From the NCBI RefSeq assembly GCF_005884405.1, contig NZ_VCAO01000006.1, positions 1 through 64,000 of the forward strand: a DNA stretch of 64,000 bases. Direction: 5' to 3'. The position numbers were made by a program, and so were the translations under genes. Source of the DNA: Qipengyuania marisflavi. Its GTDB lineage: Bacteria; Pseudomonadota; Alphaproteobacteria; Sphingomonadales; Sphingomonadaceae. Shown one piece after another: positions 1 through 8,836 of this stretch. Position 1 is the first letter of the stretch, and each line of letters opens with the position of its first letter. The notes beneath the pieces were generated by a model. The model had not been told where the DNA came from. It ran no database searches and saw nothing but the letters and a program-made list of their open reading frames with translations.

Positions 1-261
1 TCCTACGATTATCAAAAGATGCTGCAGGCTTACGGCCTGCGGCCATCGATGAGCGGCAAGGGTAATTGCTATGATAACGCCTCTGTCGAGACATTCTTCA
101 AAAGCCTGAAGGCGGAACTAATCTGGCGGCAGAGCTGGCCAACACGGCGACAAGCCGAGGCCGCCATCTTCCAGTACATCAACGGGTTCTACAATACCCG
201 CCGCCGCCATTCATATCTGGGCGGCATCAGCCCGCTCGCATTCGAAGCCAAAGTGGCATAA
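1..261 (+). CDS. IS3-family transposase OrfB, C-terminal part (runs in from the left)
   Basis: The reading frame is open from base 1 and ends at TAA 259-261, so only the last 86 codons are present. The residues show the end of an IS3-type DDE/integrase core: a CYDNASVETFFKSLK stretch containing the last catalytic Glu, followed by the FYNTRRRHSYLGGISPLAFE tail typical of OrfB proteins. It would catalyse strand transfer of the insertion sequence together with its upstream OrfA, which is outside the window. The fragment looks undamaged, so the element may be intact to the left. Confidence 0.93.
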   Translation, partial: SYDYQKMLQAYGLRPSMSGKGNCYDNASVETFFKSLKAELIWRQSWPTRRQAEAAIFQYINGFYNTRRRHSYLGGISPLAFEAKVA

Positions 262-298
262 TGAGATCAGTGACCGGCACAAAACCGTTACAAGTCCA
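1..298 (+). mobile_element. Right end of an IS3-family insertion sequence
   Basis: The transposase stops at 261 and the element appears to end near 298 at a terminal CA, as IS3-family elements do. The boundary is set by the neighbouring regulator: its coding sequence is recognisable up to the codons for GKRGPA, then switches to the IS end at 298/299. The left end and any target duplication lie outside the window, so the exact terminus is inferred. Confidence 0.65.
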
Positions 299-557
299 TG
301 GCGGGACCGCGCTTGCCGGGAGTGCGGGCGAGCACTTCGCCGACCAGCAGCTCGTCGAAGGAGAGGTCGAGCAGCTCTGATAGGACCGGCAGCATGGCCG
401 CGCCGACCCCGACGCGCCCGACCTCGTAATGGGCGAGGGTCTGCTGGGAGACGCCGAGCTGGTCGGCGAGCGCCTGCTGGGTCAGCCCGCGTTCCTTGCG
501 CGCGGCGGCGATGCGCGCGCCCAGTTACTTGAAGAAGGCTTCGTTCCTGATGGCCAT
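299..557 (-). pseudogene. XRE-family HTH regulator, cut by the IS and carrying an in-frame stop
   Basis: Reading leftward from ATG 557-555 gives MAIRNEAFFK, then a TAA at 527-525, then an excellent Cro/C1-type helix-turn-helix (GLTQQALADQLGVSQQTLAHYE) and a SELLDLSFDELL segment. The frame is clean on both sides of the stop, so one codon change (for example CAA to TAA) explains it. The C-terminus breaks after GKRGPA, where the IS3 end begins. The original protein was probably a short DNA-binding regulator. CTG directly after the stop is the only nearby conceivable restart and I do not propose it. Confidence 0.8.
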
Positions 558-653
558 GCCTGCGATGATCCCTAGAATCGTCGGTTGGGTTCTGGCCACG
601 CTAAACCTCCCAGTTTGGTGACGATGAGAACATCGTCTTAGTCACAGCTCCTC

Positions 654-1013
654 TTAATCCCGCCGCAACGAAGCCCCCGCATAGGGATCATAATCCGCTG
701 CCGGTAAATTTCCGCGCGGGTCGGCTGCGGGCAGCGCTGAATAGGCTGGTCCCGGGGGCAGTGGTTCGCTGCGGAATGCGCCGGTGAAGCTGGCTGCGAT
801 GATCGGTGCGCCGAGCAGGATGAAGCAGCCCAGGATAACACGCGCGCCGCGGCGCAGGGGCAAACGTCCTTCGAGCATCAGGAGCCCCACCGTTGCCACC
901 GCAATCACGCACAGCCCGATGGCGAGACTGCCGAGCATTGTGCCAGTCAGCCAGCCGGCTGCGCCCTCCAGCGGGCCGTTGGAGAATGTCGGGAAGGGCA
1001 CTGGCCCGCTCAT
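654..1013 (-). CDS. virB2: VirB2/TrbC-family type IV secretion pilin-like protein
   Basis: A 119-residue protein with two hydrophobic segments (about residues 18-48 and 55-78) separated by a short basic turn (EGRLPLRRGAR), the layout of TrbC/VirB2 pilins. The family forms the extracellular pilus of type IV secretion systems after insertion in the inner membrane. Its ATG overlaps the virB11 stop as ATGA, so it is the last gene of the operon; in the Agrobacterium order virB2 comes near the front. The C-terminal tail rich in Pro, Ala and Asp is longer than in many pilins. Confidence 0.8.
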   Translation of the reverse strand: MSGPVPFPTFSNGPLEGAAGWLTGTMLGSLAIGLCVIAVATVGLLMLEGRLPLRRGARVILGCFILLGAPIIAASFTGAFRSEPLPPGPAYSALPAADPRGNLPAADYDPYAGASLRRD

Positions 1014-1984
1014 CCTTCTTCCCGCACCATGATCTGCGCGATGCGGCGCTTGCCGCTGCGCCGTTCGAGCTGGACAAAGACATCGATGCTTTCGCGCACA
1101 TAATGCCGCACATCTTCGCGGGAGAGGCGCGATCCGGCTTTCAGCACCAGCAGCGCGAGCTGTTCGATCGCGCGGCGCGGGGTGTCGGCGTGAATGGTGG
1201 TCATCGAACCGGGGTGGCCGGTGTTGACCGCGCGCAGGAAGGTGAAGGCCTCGCCCCCGCGTAGCTCGCCCAGAATGATCCGGTCTGGGCGCATCCGCAG
1301 GGCTGCGATCAGCAGGTCTTCGGCGCTCACATCTGCTTCGGACAATTGCCCGCGCGCGGCGATCAGCCCCACCGCATTGGCGTGGCGCAATTTCAGCTCT
1401 TCGGTATCCTCGATCAGGATTAGCCGTTCGTCCGCTGGAATTTCTGCCAGCAGCGCGTTGAGGAAGGTGGTTTTGCCGGTCGATGTGCCGCCGGAGATCA
1501 GGATGTTGCGGCGCTGGCGCACGGCGTCGCGCAGGGCGTCCTCCGCCCCGCTGGCGGCGATGTCGCGGAATTGCGGTTCGGCTGGCTCGATTGCGGCGCC
1601 TGCAGCCAGTGTGTCCATCGCGCCCGCTTCTGCCCAGTCGGACAGCGACAGATCGGAGGAGACATGACGGCGGATCGCCAGCGCATGGCCGCTGCGCGTG
1701 GCAGGCGGAGCCACCACTTGCACACGGGACCCATCAGGCAATGATGCGGCCAGCAGCGGCTGCGCGCGGTTGATGCCTTGTGCGCCATGGGCGGCGATCT
1801 GGCGGGCCATTCGTTCGAGCAGGGTTTCGGTTAGGCTGGCATCCTCATGCCGCTCGATACCGCCGCCAACACGTTCGATCCAAAGCTCGCCGGGGCGGTT
1901 GATCCAGATGTCGGTGATGTCCGCATGCGCCAGCCATGGTGCCAGCGGGGCGAGGAAGGAATCGAGGTAGTAACCAGCATCCAC
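1010..1984 (-). CDS. virB11: VirB11 type IV secretion ATPase
   Basis: A 324-residue hexameric traffic ATPase. The Walker A motif GGTSTGKTTF lies near residue 164, an Asp-box ILIEDTEELKL follows, then RMRPDRIILGELRGGEA (Walker B region) and the His box TGHPGSMTTIHAD. The N-terminal half matches the VirB11 N-domain (DITDIWINRPGELWIE). It powers pilus assembly and substrate transfer at the cytoplasmic face of the inner membrane. The start is GTG, two bases after the virB10 stop; no better in-frame start is present. Confidence 0.95.
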   Translation of the reverse strand: MDAGYYLDSFLAPLAPWLAHADITDIWINRPGELWIERVGGGIERHEDASLTETLLERMARQIAAHGAQGINRAQPLLAASLPDGSRVQVVAPPATRSGHALAIRRHVSSDLSLSDWAEAGAMDTLAAGAAIEPAEPQFRDIAASGAEDALRDAVRQRRNILISGGTSTGKTTFLNALLAEIPADERLILIEDTEELKLRHANAVGLIAARGQLSEADVSAEDLLIAALRMRPDRIILGELRGGEAFTFLRAVNTGHPGSMTTIHADTPRRAIEQLALLVLKAGSRLSREDVRHYVRESIDVFVQLERRSGKRRIAQIMVREEG

Positions 1985-1986
1985 AG

Positions 1987-3036
1987 TCAGGAATCGACGC
2001 CTGAGAAATCCAGATCGCGCGCGACGAAGACCGAGACGCTGGTGCCGTGCCTGACCTTGAGGGTCGGGCGGATTTCGTCGGAGCGGGCGCCGGAAATGTT
2101 CTGGGTGCTACCGGGTAATGCGACCACCACGCCATCGTTCGACCGGCGGGTTGCCACCCCGACCCCGATGTCGAGCGCGGTTTGCAGGATGGCGCTGCCG
2201 AACTGTTGCAGGAACTTGCCATCGACTTTCCCCTTAACACCGGCACGGCCCAGCGGGTCGGAGGCGGGCGAATCCAGCGAGATGATCGCGCCATCGGGTC
2301 GCAGCAGGCGGGTCCACCGGACTAGCGCGCGGTTCTGTCCGCGTTCCAGATCGGATTCATATTCGCCATAAAGGCGGCTGCCCCGCGGGATCAGCACGCG
2401 CGATCCGTCGAAGCCGAAAATATCACGCTGGACCAGCGCGCGGACCAGGCCGGGGCGGGTAGAATCCAGTGCGGTTTCGAGCACTGCGGGGATCACAGTG
2501 CCCAATGGTACGGTCAGCGATGGGTTTGTCAGCCGGGTCGCGCGGGCGCGCTCGCCAGAACTATCGCTGCTCGCCGCCGCCGCCTGCTCTGGCGCAGGCT
2601 CACCGCCAAAGAAAGTGGTGGCGGGCTGCGGTGCGGGAACGGGATAGGTAATCGGGGCCGGGGTGAAATCGACCGGACGCTGCGGCGGCGCAGGATAGCG
2701 GTCGGGGGCCGGTGTGACCGCACGCGGCAGGACCACGGGCGGCAACTGGCGGCGTGCCAGCAGCGGATCGCGCGCGGCCTCTGCGTCAAGGAACCGGTCG
2801 GGCACGGCGATTGGCGGCGGCGCAGCAATACGGCCAGCGCCGACGCCCGCCGGGATGGTGGTTGGCAATGCGCCCTGCTCGGCGCGATGGCTGCTTAGCA
2901 GGGAGAATATCCACGCTCCGCCCAGCAGCAGCACGACCACAAAGGCCCACAGGCCCAGATTGCTGGAGCCTGAAGTGCGCACGACCGGGCGGACATCCTG
3001 CGGGTCCGGGGCTGATGCTGCGGCTGTATCAGCCAT
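1987..3036 (-). CDS. virB10: VirB10/TrbI-family type IV secretion core-channel protein
   Basis: One inner-membrane helix (about residues 28-48), a Pro-rich periplasmic linker, and a C-terminal TrbI/VirB10 domain with SRVLIPRGSRLYGEYES and DGKFLQQFGSAILQTAL, as in known VirB10 proteins. With VirB9 it forms the core complex that spans both membranes. I chose ATG 3036-3034 (MADTAAAS, 349 aa) because GGAGGG lies five bases upstream and it overlaps the virB9 stop by 8 bases. The frame stays open to 3060. Confidence 0.92.
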   Translation of the reverse strand: MADTAAASAPDPQDVRPVVRTSGSSNLGLWAFVVVLLLGGAWIFSLLSSHRAEQGALPTTIPAGVGAGRIAAPPPIAVPDRFLDAEAARDPLLARRQLPPVVLPRAVTPAPDRYPAPPQRPVDFTPAPITYPVPAPQPATTFFGGEPAPEQAAAASSDSSGERARATRLTNPSLTVPLGTVIPAVLETALDSTRPGLVRALVQRDIFGFDGSRVLIPRGSRLYGEYESDLERGQNRALVRWTRLLRPDGAIISLDSPASDPLGRAGVKGKVDGKFLQQFGSAILQTALDIGVGVATRRSNDGVVVALPGSTQNISGARSDEIRPTLKVRHGTSVSVFVARDLDFSGVDS

Positions 3037-3748
3037 TGCCACCCTCCGGCTGCGGTTCACGCCGCGCGGTCGCGCGTTTTTTGTCGATGCGGAACACCAG
3101 TTCGCTCCACACGCGGTCGATTACGAAGCGGTCGCCGCGCATGTAGCCATTGACCAGCTGCTCGTCGCCCGTGGCTCCGATGGCAAAGATGGCCGGTAGC
3201 GGGGCGTCCTGTGCGAATTCGATAAAGGTATGGCGGCCATCGTCGCGCACGCTGAGCGGTTGGACGACTTTGTCACCCTTTAGCCGGTATGGCCAAACCG
3301 GGCCAGCCGCCAGTTCCACGGGGGATGTGGGGGCGGCATCATAGCTTTGCGGAGCGGTGTCGGCATAGGCGAGCTGGACGAGATAGGCCGCCAGCAGATC
3401 GTTGCCCGTGCGCAGCGTAAAACGATAATTGCGGCGGTCGGTTGCCACCACCACCGAACCCAGATCGCCGGGTTGACGGGGGAACAGCAGGAAGCTGTCG
3501 CGCTCTGCCGAAATGCGCACGTCGAGACGGCTGGGATCGGCCAGTGTGACGCTGGAAATCTGTTCGCCGCGTTCGAGCACGACGGTCAGCCCAGTCGCAG
3601 GCAGCGCGGTCAGCCAGATTTCCTCACCCGCTTGCCAGAGCACGGTTTGCAAGCGCGGATTTTCCAGACCGGGTTGCGGCACAATTTGCGCAGCGGTGGG
3701 CGCGGCCAGTGCGGCAAGCGCGAGGAAAGGTGCAACCAGCACCCTCAT
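3029..3748 (-). CDS. virB9: VirB9/TrbG/CagX-family type IV secretion protein
   Basis: A 239-residue periplasmic/outer-membrane core component with a signal peptide (residues 1 to about 20, ending APTAAQ). The body shows the CagX pattern: YRFTLRTGN in the first half, WPYRLKGDKVVQPLSVRDDGRHTFIEF in the middle and a C-terminal VNGYMRGDRFVIDRVWSELVFRID. It overlaps virB8 through ATGA, consistent with translational coupling. It normally pairs with a VirB7 lipoprotein, but none is seen in the operon. Confidence 0.93.
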   Translation of the reverse strand: MRVLVAPFLALAALAAPTAAQIVPQPGLENPRLQTVLWQAGEEIWLTALPATGLTVVLERGEQISSVTLADPSRLDVRISAERDSFLLFPRQPGDLGSVVVATDRRNYRFTLRTGNDLLAAYLVQLAYADTAPQSYDAAPTSPVELAAGPVWPYRLKGDKVVQPLSVRDDGRHTFIEFAQDAPLPAIFAIGATGDEQLVNGYMRGDRFVIDRVWSELVFRIDKKRATARREPQPEGGNG

Positions 3749-4491
3749 TGCGAAGCGCGCGCGGGATTGGCGCGAACAGCGGGAATGGCGGCAGGCGTGG
3801 CGGTAACCGGCTCAGGCAGCGCCTCGGCATCGCGGCGATAGCGTGTCACCTGGAAACCCAGTGGATTGACCAAGCGGTCCGCCGCACTCATCTCAGCATC
3901 GCTGAAGCCGTAATTGACGACCGCAGCCCAATGCTCGGGCGCCTGCGGCTGCGCGCCAGGATCGGTGCGAATGGTGTCGAACCGCACCAATGCGCTGGCA
4001 GCGGAGAGCGAGGAAAGCGATTTCACTTCCACTGCAATGGTCCCGCCGCGCGGCATATAGCTGAGCGGGCTAAGCGGATTGTTCGCCTGCATCAGATTGA
4101 CATATTGCTGACGTTCACGCCCCTGCGACCACAGCGCCACCTTGCGGTAATCATTGCCCACGCTGTCAGCATAGAAGCTCTCGCGTGCGATCACATATTG
4201 GACCAGGAATGACCGGGTCAGCGCGGCGTCGGGCGCAATGATCTGCCCGTCCAGCGGCGAAAGCCGTTCGACATGGCCAGTCTGCCTGTCGACCAGCAAA
4301 GTATAGGGTTCGACCGTTTTGAGCGGGAGCAGGATGACCAGCGCCGCCGCCAGCAACAGCGCGATCAGCGCCGCGACTGTGGCGACAATCCATGCCGTCC
4401 GGCGCGAGCGTTCCAGTGCATCGGTCACCGAATGCTCCCAGCTATCGGCAATCTCGATCTGCGACAGGTCGATGTCTTCGCGAGCGCTCAC
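3745..4491 (-). CDS. virB8: VirB8-family type IV secretion assembly factor
   Basis: A bitopic inner-membrane protein of 248 residues: a short cytoplasmic N-terminus, one transmembrane helix (about residues 34-56), then the NTF2-like periplasmic domain (VQYVIARESFYADSVGNDYRKVALWS, and a VRFDTIRTDPGAQPQ segment). VirB8 contacts VirB4, VirB6 and VirB10 and nucleates the channel. ATGA overlaps on both sides place it firmly inside the operon. Confidence 0.93.
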   Translation of the reverse strand: MSAREDIDLSQIEIADSWEHSVTDALERSRRTAWIVATVAALIALLLAAALVILLPLKTVEPYTLLVDRQTGHVERLSPLDGQIIAPDAALTRSFLVQYVIARESFYADSVGNDYRKVALWSQGRERQQYVNLMQANNPLSPLSYMPRGGTIAVEVKSLSSLSAASALVRFDTIRTDPGAQPQAPEHWAAVVNYGFSDAEMSAADRLVNPLGFQVTRYRRDAEALPEPVTATPAAIPAVRANPARASQ

Positions 4492-5693
4492 TTACCCAGA
4501 TCCCTCTTTGTCCCTGCCGCCGATGTCCGGCGCGCTTCGCGGCGATAGGAACTGCCCAGCCGCTGCGGCTCTGCATAGCTGGGGGCAGGCCCGGAGTCAC
4601 CCGGCGCACTGCCCGCCGCTGCGGGCGCAGGTGTCATTCCGCGATAGGCGCTCCGCTGATGCTCGATCCGTTCTTCATGGCGCATTTGCAGCGCCACGCT
4701 GTCGGAAATACGCTCGGCGCGATTGACGACCAGCGGTGGCTGGGTGGCGCGCGCATCAGCCTGCTGCACCCTTGCCGGAACCGCGTTTGCCACCTGTTCA
4801 CGTATATCCTGCCAGCCGCGGGTGAAGGCGATCTTTCCCAGCAGCCAGACCATGCCAACCAGCACCAGCGCAAAGGCCAAGGTGAGTGCGAACAGTTCGA
4901 TCGGAGCAGCTGGCGTGGCATAACCGAGCGAGCGGATCCGCAGCGCATCGGCAAGCCACGGTTCGACGACCGACAGCTCGACCGCCAGCACGACGCCTGC
5001 GCCCAGCGTGCCTAGCAAGGTCAGCACCAAACCCCTCAGCCAGCCTGAGAACAGCCCGCGTGTTGCCCCGAACAGCAGCAGTCCAGCCGCCAGCGGTGCC
5101 AGTGCCAGCAGCAATCCAGCCGCCAGTCGCATCAGCGCGAGCGAGCCGATCACCCCGGCAAGATAGAACAGCCGCGCATAGCCCAGCGCTTCCTCATCAC
5201 GCAGCGCGGTGCCTGAGAAATTGCCGCCCAAGGCATCGTTTTGCAGGATAGCGCCATTCGCCCGCCCCGTACCTGCGGAAGTCAGTGACACCATCGCGCG
5301 GTCGGCGGCTTGCAACCGTGCCGGCAGTCCGCGCCCCTCGCGCGATAGCGATGACGGCGCGATACTGGCGGCGATCTGCGCCGGCCCGTCGAGCACCACA
5401 TCATGGACCAGCGTCTTCCACGCGGGCCATGAGAATGCGAGCGTCAGCACCACGCCGATCTTCACCACATCCATCACAGTATCGCGCATTCCGGGGCCGG
5501 GGCCGAACAACAGGCGCAGACCATAGAGCGCGACAAACAGCGTCAGCAAACCGGCCATAAATTGTGCAGCGAAAGATCCCGGATCGGCCAGAGACTGATA
5601 GCCAAAAGTGCCCAGCTGGCGTGACTGGCAATCGATATGCATCAATACGCGCAGCAGGAATTCGTCGCCGGTTACGATGGTGGGGCAACTCAT
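4488..5693 (-). CDS. virB6: VirB6/TrbL-family polytopic inner-membrane channel protein
   Basis: A 401-residue protein with several hydrophobic helices between about residues 45 and 290 and a hydrophilic, Pro/Ala-rich C-terminal tail. The central part (MRDTVMDVVKIGVVLTLAFS, then LARLFYL-like helices and a TLLGTLGAGVVLAVELSV helix) fits the TrbL/VirB6 family, which forms the inner-membrane part of the substrate path. It follows virB4 with a one-base gap and overlaps virB8. Confidence 0.88.
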   Translation of the reverse strand: MSCPTIVTGDEFLLRVLMHIDCQSRQLGTFGYQSLADPGSFAAQFMAGLLTLFVALYGLRLLFGPGPGMRDTVMDVVKIGVVLTLAFSWPAWKTLVHDVVLDGPAQIAASIAPSSLSREGRGLPARLQAADRAMVSLTSAGTGRANGAILQNDALGGNFSGTALRDEEALGYARLFYLAGVIGSLALMRLAAGLLLALAPLAAGLLLFGATRGLFSGWLRGLVLTLLGTLGAGVVLAVELSVVEPWLADALRIRSLGYATPAAPIELFALTLAFALVLVGMVWLLGKIAFTRGWQDIREQVANAVPARVQQADARATQPPLVVNRAERISDSVALQMRHEERIEHQRSAYRGMTPAPAAAGSAPGDSGPAPSYAEPQRLGSSYRREARRTSAAGTKRDLGK

Positions 5694-5694
5694 G

Positions 5695-8070
5695 TCAGGC
5701 CGCCCGTTCCAGCAGCGACTTCATCCAGTTCGCTGGATCGGTGCCGGTGCGTGTGACCAGATCGTCAAACAGCCGCACCGTGCTTTCCCGGCCCGACAGG
5801 ATCGTCAGCAAATCCTTTTCGCCCGACAAATCCAGCCGCGCTACCACGCTATCATTGCCGTGACGGATCAGGAAGCAATGCGAATTGTCAGGCAGCGTCT
5901 TCACCAGATTGAATTCGTGCTGCGACAGCCCGAAACCGTTCATGTAATCCTCGGCGCGCGCCTTGGGATTGATCATGAAAATCTGGGTTGCAGCCTGTTC
6001 TATGATGGCGCTGGCAATCTTGCTTTCCAACGCATCCTGCGCGCTTTGGGTGGCAAAGCCGACAATACCATTGCGCTTGCGGATCGTCTTTTCCCAATCC
6101 TTGATGCGGCGCACGAAAACCTCGTCATCGAGCGCTTTCCAACCTTCATCGACCACGATGATCGCCGGTGTTCCGTCGAGCCGTTGTTCGACCCGATGGA
6201 AGAAATACAACATCGCAGGGGTGCGCGAGACCGGATCGTCCAGAATCGCGGTCATATCGAACCCGACGGTCTCCTGCGTCAGATCGGTATCGTCACGCGC
6301 ATTGTCGAACAGCCAGGCGCGGTCGCCCTCGCCCCACCAGGGGCGCATTCTGGCATAGAGGTCACCCGCATGGGGCCGGTCACCGCCGCGAAACAATTCA
6401 ACCAGATGGCGCAATCGGCGGCGTTCGGGTGGCTGCTGGAAACTGGTCTCGACCGCGTCGCGAATCGCCTCCTGCTCCGCCGCATCGGCCCCGCCTGCCA
6501 GCAATTGCAGCCATTCGGTCAGAAACGCGCGATTGGCAGCGTTATCCTCAATCTGCAGCGGGTTGAGCCCAGATGCCTCGCCCGGCCTCAGCCTGTCATA
6601 CGTGCCGCCGATGGCGCGGATAAACAGCTCGGCACCGCGATCCTTGTCGAAGAAGATCGTGCGCGGGCGATATTTGCGCGCCTGTGCCAGCAGGAAGTTA
6701 AGCACCACGGTCTTGCCCGAGCCAGAGGGACCGATAACTGTGAAATTGCCCAGGTCGCGCTGGTGAAAATTGAAGAAATAGGGACCGGCGGCGGTGGTTT
6801 CGAACAGCGTTACCGCCTCACCCCAGTGATTTCCGCGTTCGCGCCCGACCGGGAAATTGTGCAGGCTGGCCAGTCCGGCAAAATTTGTGGTTGAGACCAG
6901 ACCGCGCCGCGCGATATATTTGAAATTGCCCGGAAACTGTGCCCAGAAGGTTGGCTCCAGAGCGATATCCTCGCGCACGGCGTTGATGCCGAGATCGGCC
7001 AGCAGCGCGATAGTTTCGGCGACATTGCTGTCGAGCAGTTTCAGATCATCCGCATGGATCGCAATGGTGGTGTGATGCTCGCCAAATCCGGCACGCCCAG
7101 CCGCCACCTCATCCTTGGCGATGGCGAGTTCATCACGCAGCGACAGCGCCTCGTCCTCGGCAGCGCGCATTCGCCGCAGCGCCAAATTCATCTTGCCCAG
7201 CGCCGCCCCGCGCTCGACGAAAGCGAAGCTCTGGCTCACCGTCATTTCGAATGGCAGGCGGTGCAATTCGTCAAACATGCCCGGCATGGTGCGGCTGGGC
7301 CAGTCCTTGATCGACACCAGCGCAGAGAAGCGCCGCGCCAGCGGGCCTGCCGGTGCCAGCTCGACCGTATCCTGTCCAAAGCTGACCCGCCGCGACGGGA
7401 TATGATTGCCCAGATCGCCGTGCGGAACCACTGCAGGGCGCATATCGCCATTGAACAGATAGGACAGGAATTCGAGCGGTTCGGACCGCGTTCCGTCATC
7501 GGCATCATAGGTCGACAGGACGTGCGGATCATACTGTCCCAAGGCCGCAACCAGCGCCTCGCGCGCATTATCGAGCGAGTGTTTCTCGCCCGCGATCATC
7601 GCGGCATGATCCTGAGTGCTCAAGGCGAACAGGCCGCGCAGCCGGTCGGCAATCCCCACGCGTCCCTGCATAGGTCGGCGCACAATGGTCAGGAACAGTT
7701 CGTTGACATAGAGTTGTTTGCGCCCCAGCCGGGCGCGCCAGCGCTGGTCCAGCCGCCGTGAAAACGCGTCCGGCCATTCCGCGTCCAAGGCCACATCGGC
7801 GCGGCGGCGAACCAGATGGTGATAGATCGCAAATTGCGAGCTACCCACTGCGCGCAGCATCGCATCGCGCAATTCTGCGCGGTAATTCAGCTCTTCGCTA
7901 TCAGCGGTTTCGAACAGCAGACCGCCCAGCCGCACCGTCTGCATCAGCATCCCGTCGCGCGTTTGCAGCGTCACATCATCGATATGTCGGGCATAAGGCA
8001 GGTGCCGACCGGCAGGCGCTTCGCGCGCAGCGACCTTCGGGTCACGGGTCAGGGGCGGTAGGAATTGCAT
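5695..8070 (-). CDS. virB4: VirB4 type IV secretion ATPase
   Basis: About 791 residues, the usual size for VirB4. The CagE/VirB4 N-domain fills the first half; a Walker A motif GPSGSGKTVVLNFLL lies near residue 445, and Walker B is IIVVDEGWKAL. The VirB4 signature GIVGFATQSAQDALES follows. VirB4 energises pilin extraction and substrate transport at the inner membrane. The ATG at 8070 (MQFLPPLTRD) is preferred; an in-frame GTG lies two codons upstream. The start lies inside the end of virB3, so the pair is coupled. Confidence 0.95.
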   Translation of the reverse strand: MQFLPPLTRDPKVAAREAPAGRHLPYARHIDDVTLQTRDGMLMQTVRLGGLLFETADSEELNYRAELRDAMLRAVGSSQFAIYHHLVRRRADVALDAEWPDAFSRRLDQRWRARLGRKQLYVNELFLTIVRRPMQGRVGIADRLRGLFALSTQDHAAMIAGEKHSLDNAREALVAALGQYDPHVLSTYDADDGTRSEPLEFLSYLFNGDMRPAVVPHGDLGNHIPSRRVSFGQDTVELAPAGPLARRFSALVSIKDWPSRTMPGMFDELHRLPFEMTVSQSFAFVERGAALGKMNLALRRMRAAEDEALSLRDELAIAKDEVAAGRAGFGEHHTTIAIHADDLKLLDSNVAETIALLADLGINAVREDIALEPTFWAQFPGNFKYIARRGLVSTTNFAGLASLHNFPVGRERGNHWGEAVTLFETTAAGPYFFNFHQRDLGNFTVIGPSGSGKTVVLNFLLAQARKYRPRTIFFDKDRGAELFIRAIGGTYDRLRPGEASGLNPLQIEDNAANRAFLTEWLQLLAGGADAAEQEAIRDAVETSFQQPPERRRLRHLVELFRGGDRPHAGDLYARMRPWWGEGDRAWLFDNARDDTDLTQETVGFDMTAILDDPVSRTPAMLYFFHRVEQRLDGTPAIIVVDEGWKALDDEVFVRRIKDWEKTIRKRNGIVGFATQSAQDALESKIASAIIEQAATQIFMINPKARAEDYMNGFGLSQHEFNLVKTLPDNSHCFLIRHGNDSVVARLDLSGEKDLLTILSGRESTVRLFDDLVTRTGTDPANWMKSLLERAA

Positions 8071-8336
8071 TGCCACAAGTCATGGTTGCGCACGCGCGGA
8101 CAATTGCGCACGCGGGTAATCCATAGGTCGAAAAAGCGCGGTTCCCGCAGGCACAGCAGTACCCCGGCCCCGTGCAGCGCCAGTGCAATCAGCAGCACCC
8201 ACCAGGCGCGGAAAATCAGGATCAGCTCAACCGCGATAACCGCGTTGATGATGAAAAACGTGTAAGTCACGCCGACAAACATCTGCGGCCGCGTTAATGC
8301 GGTGAACAATGTATCGCTGCGCAATTGTTCGGCCAT
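8049..8336 (-). CDS. virB3: VirB3 type IV secretion inner-membrane protein
   Basis: A 95-residue protein with DTLFTALTRPQMFVGV near the N-terminus, the hallmark VirB3 opening, and two adjacent hydrophobic helices (about residues 22-60). VirB3 works with VirB4 in pilus assembly. I chose ATG 8336-8334 (MAEQLRSD) because a GAGGGG box sits about 11 bases upstream; a GTG four codons earlier has no usable spacing. This is the first gene of the operon, so the promoter should lie between 8337 and about 8400. Confidence 0.88.
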   Translation of the reverse strand: MAEQLRSDTLFTALTRPQMFVGVTYTFFIINAVIAVELILIFRAWWVLLIALALHGAGVLLCLREPRFFDLWITRVRNCPRVRNHDLWQCNSYRP

Positions 8337-8378
8337 CGAAAACAGCACCCCTCACGAATCCCAGAGCGGCAATGTCAA

Positions 8379-8660
8379 CTAATCGGCCCAAAATACAAGT
8401 GCAGCCTGCGTATTGGGGATTGAGCGCCAACTCAATCGGGTCGTGAGAAGATCACCATTCCACTTTTGTCGACAGGATACGGGACTGTTCGGTGCCGCAT
8501 ACAAGACCAAGGTGGGCACCCAAATCGATGGTCGACCCGAGTCAATTTCCTGTAATTTGGTCAGCTTTGCGCCCCAGTCCTCGCCGTTCGAGGTGGCCGT
8601 CGCAGTGGTCGCAAGCTGTCGTTCGCTTGTCCAAACAATGTACAGGTAACGATCCGGCAC
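8379..8660 (-). CDS. Unassigned short ORF in the scrap zone upstream of virB3
   Basis: An open frame of about 93 codons from a GTG. The residues (for example YLYIVWTSERQLATTATATS and LTKLQEIDSGRPSIW) look protein-like, but I recognise no family. The frame stays open upstream of the GTG, so it could be the tail of a larger, truncated gene. It lies between the chimeric integrase/HlyD remnant and virB3. The 8661-8836 stretch to its right holds nothing else I can name. Confidence 0.3.
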   Translation of the reverse strand: MPDRYLYIVWTSERQLATTATATSNGEDWGAKLTKLQEIDSGRPSIWVPTLVLYAAPNSPVSCRQKWNGDLLTTRLSWRSIPNTQAALVFWAD

Positions 8661-8836
8661 ATACCAAGTAGGAGGTCGATGATGTATGTGTTCAAATATT
8701 GTTTTGGTTCAATGGTATGGCCCGCATAGCCGAAGCCATGAATCTGAGGAGGTTATCCAAAACCCACAGGGCCTACGCAGCGGCGGAACGACTGCCGAAC
8801 AGGGCTGAATAGGTAGCATAGCTCTTTCCTGCAGAA

